The notes beneath the pieces are model-generated. The model worked only from the letters and a program-made list of their open reading frames with translations. It had not been told where the DNA came from and ran no database searches. A stretch of DNA of 37,958 nt. It comes from Lysobacterales bacterium (GTDB taxonomy: Bacteria; Pseudomonadota; Gammaproteobacteria; Xanthomonadales; Marinicellaceae). Below, one piece after another: positions 33,310 through 37,958 of this stretch (the stretch's first letter is position 1; every line of letters begins with the position of its first letter). The position numbers and the translations under genes are program-made. Location: the NCBI GenBank assembly GCA_020442635.1, contig JAGRJR010000030.1, forward strand, positions 1-37,958. The letters are read 5' to 3'.

Positions 33310-34191
33310 TCAGCTGTTTGAATATTTCCTGCCCTCTACCCGAACCCAATCATTATCAATTTCAGCACTGATGTCAACAAAGTGCCGAGCATATTGTTCA
33401 CAAATCATGTTTTTCTGCGTTTTCAGAATACCGCTGAGGACGACAAATCCTCCAGGCTTGATCATTTTGTTGAATTTTTCACAAAACATCATCAAAGGTT
33501 CTGCCAATATATTAGCTAAAACCCCATCCTGATTATTGATGCTGTCCACATTTTCAGGATTAACCACTTCAATCCCCGACTCCACACCATTTTTTTTGGC
33601 ATTTTGCCAGGTGGCCTGAATGGCTTGTTCATCAATATCCACACAAATCACTTTCCTGGCTCCTTGCAACAATGCCATTACTGCAAGAATTCCAGAGCCA
33701 CAGCCAAAATCAACCAATGACAATCCCCTCACATCATGCGCATCCAGCCACCGTAAACACAGCGCAGTGGTTTCATGGGTACCTGTACCAAAGGCCAATC
33801 CTGGATCTAAAATCAGATTAATGGCATTTTCATTTACCACCTTATACCCAACAGGAATCACCCAACTGTTTTGACCGAATCGAATTGGCTTGAAATGATC
33901 CATCCATACCCGTTCCCAAACCTGGTCTTTCAATTGGGTTTTCTGTTGTGGTAATTCGGGATATTGACTGGCCAACAGCTCACTGGCTTGAACCATTTTT
34001 GGCTGCTCATCAAACAAACCAATTAACTTAATGTGATTCCAAAGCGGCATTTCTCCCGGCAAAGGTTCATAAATCGGTGAATCTTTGCCATCCACATAAG
34101 TCACCCCAACGGCTCCACTGGTGGTTAAAGTATCATCAATATCTTGTGCTTGATGTTTTGCAACCTGTAATGTTAATTCAAAAAAAGGCAT
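33310..34191 (-). CDS. prmA: Ribosomal protein L11 methyltransferase
   Basis: This 293-residue SAM-dependent enzyme trimethylates ribosomal protein L11. The N-terminal substrate domain starts MPFFELTLQVAKHQAQDIDD. The catalytic domain shows AFGTGTHETTALCLRWLD, the SAM-binding DFGCGSGILAVMALLQGA, VDIDEQAIQATWQNAKKNGV and LANILAEPLMMF. All are canonical PrmA blocks, and length equals E. coli PrmA. It follows accC by 74 nt, a gap that holds a perfect stem-loop, so its expression may be set apart from accBC. Confidence 0.97.
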   Translation of the reverse strand: MPFFELTLQVAKHQAQDIDDTLTTSGAVGVTYVDGKDSPIYEPLPGEMPLWNHIKLIGLFDEQPKMVQASELLASQYPELPQQKTQLKDQVWERVWMDHFKPIRFGQNSWVIPVGYKVVNENAINLILDPGLAFGTGTHETTALCLRWLDAHDVRGLSLVDFGCGSGILAVMALLQGARKVICVDIDEQAIQATWQNAKKNGVESGIEVVNPENVDSINNQDGVLANILAEPLMMFCEKFNKMIKPGGFVVLSGILKTQKNMICEQYARHFVDISAEIDNDWVRVEGRKYSNS

Positions 34192-34237
34192 ACCATGTCC
34201 ATACGAACAATAAATGATGAGATATTGTAAAACACAG

Positions 34238-34257
34238 AGGGCTCAGAATTGAGCCCT
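34238..34257 (-). terminator. Stem-loop between accC and prmA (weak terminator or attenuator)
   Basis: AGGGCTCA and TGAGCCCT form a perfect 8-bp stem with a 4-nt loop, 9 nt after the accC stop. On the minus strand the following bases (CTGTGTTTTAC) give only a short, broken U-run. Partial termination or an RNA-processing signal are both possible. Confidence 0.5.
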
Positions 34258-34265
34258 GAAATGGC

Positions 34266-35612
34266 TTATTTGTGTTCTTTCAGTCTTTTTTCCAGGTAAT
34301 GGATGTTTTTTCCGCCAGCCACGAAGCCCTGGTCACTCATGATACGTTGTTGCAAAGGAATATTGGTTTTAATGCCATTGACCACTGTTTCAGCCAACGC
34401 CAAACGCATGCGTCTGATGGCAGTAATGCGGTCTTCCCCATGAGTGATGATTTTACCAATCATAGAATCATAATTTGGCGGCACCTTATAACCATCATAG
34501 ACATGTGAATCAACTCGTACACCTGGCCCACCTGGCGCATGGAATATTTCTATGGTCCCTGGTGATGGCATAAAGGTGTTAGGGTCTTCGGCATTTACCC
34601 GACATTCGATGGCATGACCGTTGAGCTTGATATCGGATTGCTTGATTTTCAAAGGTTCACCGGCGGCAATCAGCAGCTGTTGTTTAATCAAATCAACACC
34701 TGTAATAAATTCTGTCACCGGATGCTCAACCTGAATTCGGGTATTCATTTCGATAAAATAGAACCGACCACTGTCATACAAAAACTCGAAAGTACCCGCG
34801 CCTTCATACCTGATCCGTTTACAGGCCTCCACACAAACCGAACCAATCTGCTGGCGTTCCTCCTCAGTCAAACCAGGAGCTGGTGCTTCTTCAACCACTT
34901 TTTGGTGTCGTCTTTGCATCGAACAATCGCGTTCACCCAAATGGATGGCATTACCATGCATATCAGATAGCACCTGAATCTCAATGTGACGTGGATTTTC
35001 CAGGTATTTTTCCATGTAAACCGTGCCATCACCGAAAGCTGCTTTTGCTTCGGTTTTGGTGGTAATGATGGCATTGTTCAAAGCCGCTTCGGTGTGTACC
35101 ACGCGCATGCCACGCCCACCACCACCTGCAGCTGCTTTGACAATCACTGGATAGCCAATTTTTTTAGCTATACTCAGATTACGTTCTGGATCGTCATTCA
35201 AAGGTCCATCTGAACCAGGAACACAAGGTACACCTGCTGACTTCATGGCTTCAATGGCGGCCACTTTATCGCCCATCAAGCGAATGGTTTCTGCCCGTGG
35301 ACCAATAAATTTAAAACCCGACTCTTCAATACTTTCAGCAAATTCTGCGTTCTCAGCCAAAAAGCCATAGCCAGGATGAATGGCTTCGGCGTCAGTCACT
35401 TCTGCAGCTGCAATGATTTTGGGTATATCAAGGTAAGACTCTGCCGAAGCTGGTGGTCCAATACATACTGACTCATCGGCCATACCCACATGTTTTTGAT
35501 TACGGTCTATGGTTGAATGAACAGCCACAGTTTTAACGCCCATGGTTTGGCAAGCTCGCAATATTCTTAAAGCAATTTCGCCCCGATTAGCAATGACTAT
35601 TTTACTGAACAT
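34266..35612 (-). CDS. accC: Acetyl-CoA carboxylase, biotin carboxylase subunit
   Basis: This 448-residue ATP-grasp enzyme carboxylates biotin on AccB in the first step of fatty-acid synthesis. It starts [20 protein letters not shown] and includes [18 protein letters not shown], the Gly-rich ATP loop [50 protein letters not shown] and the catalytic [14 protein letters not shown]. Length matches E. coli AccC. ATG 35612 is used; an in-frame TTG four codons upstream is not. 27 nt after accB, same operon. Confidence 0.97.
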   Translation of the reverse strand: MFSKIVIANRGEIALRILRACQTMGVKTVAVHSTIDRNQKHVGMADESVCIGPPASAESYLDIPKIIAAAEVTDAEAIHPGYGFLAENAEFAESIEESGFKFIGPRAETIRLMGDKVAAIEAMKSAGVPCVPGSDGPLNDDPERNLSIAKKIGYPVIVKAAAGGGGRGMRVVHTEAALNNAIITTKTEAKAAFGDGTVYMEKYLENPRHIEIQVLSDMHGNAIHLGERDCSMQRRHQKVVEEAPAPGLTEEERQQIGSVCVEACKRIRYEGAGTFEFLYDSGRFYFIEMNTRIQVEHPVTEFITGVDLIKQQLLIAAGEPLKIKQSDIKLNGHAIECRVNAEDPNTFMPSPGTIEIFHAPGGPGVRVDSHVYDGYKVPPNYDSMIGKIITHGEDRITAIRRMRLALAETVVNGIKTNIPLQQRIMSDQGFVAGGKNIHYLEKRLKEHK

Positions 35613-35639
35613 TTTTTCTCTCAATCGTTTTGACTCTGC

Positions 35640-36101
35640 TTATTCAATTTCAAATAAAGGCTCATCAAATTCAACTGGTTGACCATTTTCAACCAAAATT
35701 CTTTTGATCTTACCTTTGTGCTCTGACTCAATTTGATTGAACATTTTCATCGCTTCAACCATACACAAGGTATCTCCTACATTAACACTCTGTCCCACTT
35801 TTACGAAAGGTTCTGAATCAGGCGATGGACTGGCGTAAAAGGTACCAACCATAGGACTTCTGACCAACTTACCTGTAGGTTCTTCCACCTGTGGCGTTTC
35901 AACCTTGGCCTGCTCCACATATTGCGGTTGGGCAGACTGGGTCGTTGCAGGTAAGGCAGCATGGGTGTGTACAGCTGCTGGCAGCGCAGTCTGACTGGCT
36001 CTTGACAGTTTTACTGTTTCTTCACCTTCGGTGATTTCCATTTCTGTCAGCGAGGATTGTTCTAACAGTTCAATGAGTTTTTTTATTTTTCTGATATCCA
36101 T
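35640..36101 (-). CDS. accB: Acetyl-CoA carboxylase, biotin carboxyl carrier protein
   Basis: This 153-residue BCCP starts [20 protein letters not shown]. An Ala/Pro/Gln-rich flexible linker follows (about 38-75), then the biotinyl domain (about 78-153). The biotinylated Lys119 lies in [13 protein letters not shown], and the thumb-like [13 protein letters not shown] is present before it. It carries carboxyl-biotin between AccC and the carboxyltransferase. It sits 10 nt after aroQ and directly before accC, the standard order. Confidence 0.97.
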   Translation of the reverse strand: MDIRKIKKLIELLEQSSLTEMEITEGEETVKLSRASQTALPAAVHTHAALPATTQSAQPQYVEQAKVETPQVEEPTGKLVRSPMVGTFYASPSPDSEPFVKVGQSVNVGDTLCMVEAMKMFNQIESEHKGKIKRILVENGQPVEFDEPLFEIE

Positions 36102-36111
36102 TGATTTACCT

Positions 36112-36546
36112 TTATTGTTGATTCGCTAAATACTGAAGTGCCAAATGATAACCGGATGAACCCAAGCCTGTTATGGTACCTATGGCCACGTCAGAAAACC
36201 AAGATTGCGATCTGAACTCCTCACGGGCATGTACATTCGACAGATGAACTTCAATGAACGGAATTTGTGTTGCCAGTAATGCATCGCGTAAAGCCACGGA
36301 AGTGTGGGTAAACGCAGCCGGGTTGATGATGATGCCTTTTACGCCATCTTGCAGACATTGGTGTATAAAATCCACCAGCTCATGTTCTGCATTGGATTGT
36401 TTAAACCGCAAGGTCATTTTCAATTGGCTTGCCAGTGTAGACAACGACTGATTGATATCGGCCAGAGTTTCAGTGCCATAAACCTCGGGTTCACGCACAC
36501 CAAGCAGATTTAAGTTGGGTCCATGGATGATGGCAATTTCTGGCAT
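36112..36546 (-). CDS. aroQ: 3-dehydroquinate dehydratase, type II
   Basis: This 144-residue type II dehydroquinase acts in the third step of the shikimate pathway. Motifs are [18 protein letters not shown] (catalytic Tyr24 and Arg lid region), [17 protein letters not shown] (active-site Asn/His) and [16 protein letters not shown] (second catalytic His). Length is typical. It lies 69 nt after dsbD and 10 nt before accB, the widespread aroQ-accB-accC arrangement. Confidence 0.97.
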   Translation of the reverse strand: MPEIAIIHGPNLNLLGVREPEVYGTETLADINQSLSTLASQLKMTLRFKQSNAEHELVDFIHQCLQDGVKGIIINPAAFTHTSVALRDALLATQIPFIEVHLSNVHAREEFRSQSWFSDVAIGTITGLGSSGYHLALQYLANQQ

Positions 36547-36615
36547 AGGCAGACAAATTTCGCTTCTAAGTTCGGCGATTGTGCAACAATCTGTAGTGAA
36601 TGTCCAGAAACTTGC

Positions 36616-37958
36616 CTAATTTAAAATTTTTTCAAACGTTTGTTTTAGCTCAGCTGCTGATTTATAACCGAAAAAGTTATGCTGCACTAAAGGCTTGCCT
36701 TCTGCAGTAAAAAACAAACTGGCAGGTGGTGCATATACACCAAAAAAATTCATCAGTTCGAGATCCGCATCATCTTGTGCAGTGACATCTGCTTTGATCA
36801 TTAAGAACTTCTGTGACAGTTCGACAAATGCTGAGTCAGCAAAAGTAGTGGACTCCATCTGTTTACATACCGTACACCAATCGGCATAAAAATCAAAGAA
36901 TACTGGCTTGTTGGTTTGTGACAGTTCTCGGTTCAACTCTTCCAGTGATTTGATTTTTTTGAAAACCACCTTTTGTTCCATCTCCACTGCACCACCACTA
37001 AATACACCTTGCAATGGCCTGATTGGATCACCTTTTCCAGCCATAGCACCAATCAGTTGAGCCACACCAATTACCAACAGAATCACTTTAATGGCATCAA
37101 ACAAGGACATCACCCAGCCACTGAGTCCATTGTCTTTGGCGTTTTGATGCCACATGATAGCAGTCGCTATAAACAATAAACCCCACATCATCAAAATGAC
37201 ATCATCAGGAATTACTCGCGACAAGAACCAAATCGCCATCCCCAACAACAGTACGCCAAAGAATGATTTCACCACATTCATCCAACCACCGGCATTGGGC
37301 ATCCATTTACCTGCTGATGAACCAATAATCAGTAAGGGAACACCCATGCCCATGGACATAGTGAACAATGCCAACCCACCCATAATCGGACCGCCATCAG
37401 CAGAAGAAATATATACCACAGCAGCTGCCAATGGTGGCGCAGCACACGGGCCGACAATTAATGCAGACAGAAAACCCATAACCGCAACCCCTTTTAATGA
37501 GCCACCCTTTTGGCGGTTAGAAATGCCGGTCAATTTATTCTGCCAACCAGCTGGGAGCTGTAAATCATAAAAACCGAACATGGATACTGCCAACAAAATA
37601 AAAATGATGCTGAAACTGATAATAATCCAAGGCGTTTGAAACATGGCTTGCAAATTAGTACCCGCCAAGCCTGCCACCACACCCACTAAAGTGTAAGTCA
37701 AAGCCATGGCCAAAACATAAACCAGTGATAAACTAAAAGCCCTGGCTGTTGAAAGGTTTTTTTGACCAACGATCAAACCTGATAAAATTGGAATCATCGG
37801 AAAAACACAAGGTGTAAAAGAAAGTAACAACCCCCACCCAAAAAACTTAAGCAATGTCCACCATAACGGATCATCACCAATACCTTTGATGATTTCACCA
37901 GTTTCTGACAATTTACTGTTATCGACATCCGGTTTAAGCTGTGAAGAAGACAGTTCTA
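36616..37958 (-). CDS. dsbD: Thiol:disulfide interchange protein DsbD, N-terminus cut by window end
   Basis: About 447 residues are visible and the frame is open to the window edge, with residues ahead of MSETGEIIKG continuing ELSSSQLKPD. The membrane core of about eight helices has the paired Cys of DsbD: SFTPCVFPMIPILSG and VGPCAAPPLAAAV. The C-terminal thioredoxin-like gamma domain carries the redox motif CTVC in FFDFYADWCTVCKQME and a later cis-Pro loop (APPASLFFT). DsbD moves electrons from cytosolic thioredoxin to periplasmic partners. The N-terminal alpha domain lies beyond the window and cannot be checked. First visible gene of the aroQ-acc-prmA-fis-pur run. Confidence 0.95.
   Translation of the reverse strand, partial: ELSSSQLKPDVDNSKLSETGEIIKGIGDDPLWWTLLKFFGWGLLLSFTPCVFPMIPILSGLIVGQKNLSTARAFSLSLVYVLAMALTYTLVGVVAGLAGTNLQAMFQTPWIIISFSIIFILLAVSMFGFYDLQLPAGWQNKLTGISNRQKGGSLKGVAVMGFLSALIVGPCAAPPLAAAVVYISSADGGPIMGGLALFTMSMGMGVPLLIIGSSAGKWMPNAGGWMNVVKSFFGVLLLGMAIWFLSRVIPDDVILMMWGLLFIATAIMWHQNAKDNGLSGWVMSLFDAIKVILLVIGVAQLIGAMAGKGDPIRPLQGVFSGGAVEMEQKVVFKKIKSLEELNRELSQTNKPVFFDFYADWCTVCKQMESTTFADSAFVELSQKFLMIKADVTAQDDADLELMNFFGVYAPPASLFFTAEGKPLVQHNFFGYKSAAELKQTFEKILN

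Noticed and set aside
1..37958. tRNA or rRNA genes
   Set aside because: I scanned the intergenic stretches for T-loop GGTTCGA-type sequences and cloverleaf context and saw none; a tRNAscan-type search would be decisive.

Overview
The window reads as chromosome of a marine-type gammaproteobacterium. The core gene blocks are gammaproteobacterial: argS followed by an FtsN-like SPOR gene, and dsbD-aroQ-accB-accC-prmA-(zinc ribbon/DUF3426)-fis-purH-purD in one long same-strand run. The secreted proteins carry tails and domains I associate with Marinicella and Lysobacterales/Xanthomonadales relatives: a PTLS-type CTERM tail, a C-terminal FKDGFE tail and GxxxxPxxSGxG beta domains. The genus is an inference from memory, not from a search. 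By eye the base composition is moderately AT-rich, and more so at 16.0-18.4 kb.

Layout. 1-350: 5' part of mutL (minus). 585-3062: Feo ferrous-iron transporter genes feoB and feoA (minus) behind a Fur-type box and a sigma70-like promoter. 3410-9664 (plus): argS, SPOR/FtsN-like, a 1144-residue secreted serine protease and dtd. 9777-14225: a CTERM-tailed secreted protein, a ToxR/CadC-like membrane regulator (minus), a tail-anchored hypothetical (minus) and a secreted beta-helix protein followed by a clear terminator. 14356-15549: a DUF1329 periplasmic protein. 15550-18400: an accessory patch with several palindromic repeat families, a small immunity-like ORF, two unrecognised envelope proteins and a decayed ORF. 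18465-22195: tetR-MFP-ATPase-permease efflux operon, resembling a reduced cecR-ybhGFSR, with a palindromic operator on its promoter. 22351-24855 (minus): DUF819 transporter, a small membrane protein, an ECF sigma factor and a DUF6249 protein. 24931-28482: a Fur-box-controlled divergent locus with porin, FMN-binding protein and PepSY membrane protein on minus, and the flavin transferase ApbE on plus. 28509-37958 (minus): hemolysin III family, then the purD...dsbD housekeeping run, with dsbD cut by the window edge.

The most interesting unit is 24.9-28.5 kb. ApbE is expected to attach FMN covalently to an extracytoplasmic FMN-binding domain. The neighbouring FMN_bind protein has the matching D-x-x-S-G-A-T site and is cotranscribed with a PepSY membrane protein and a porin. 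A 7-1-7 Fur box lies inside the 17-bp spacer of the porin promoter and also covers the apbE start codon. This suggests an iron-starvation-induced, flavin-based periplasmic electron-transfer or ferric-reduction module. The second point of interest is the repeat-rich, AT-rich patch at 15.6-18.4 kb, where unrecognised genes sit between copies of palindromic elements.
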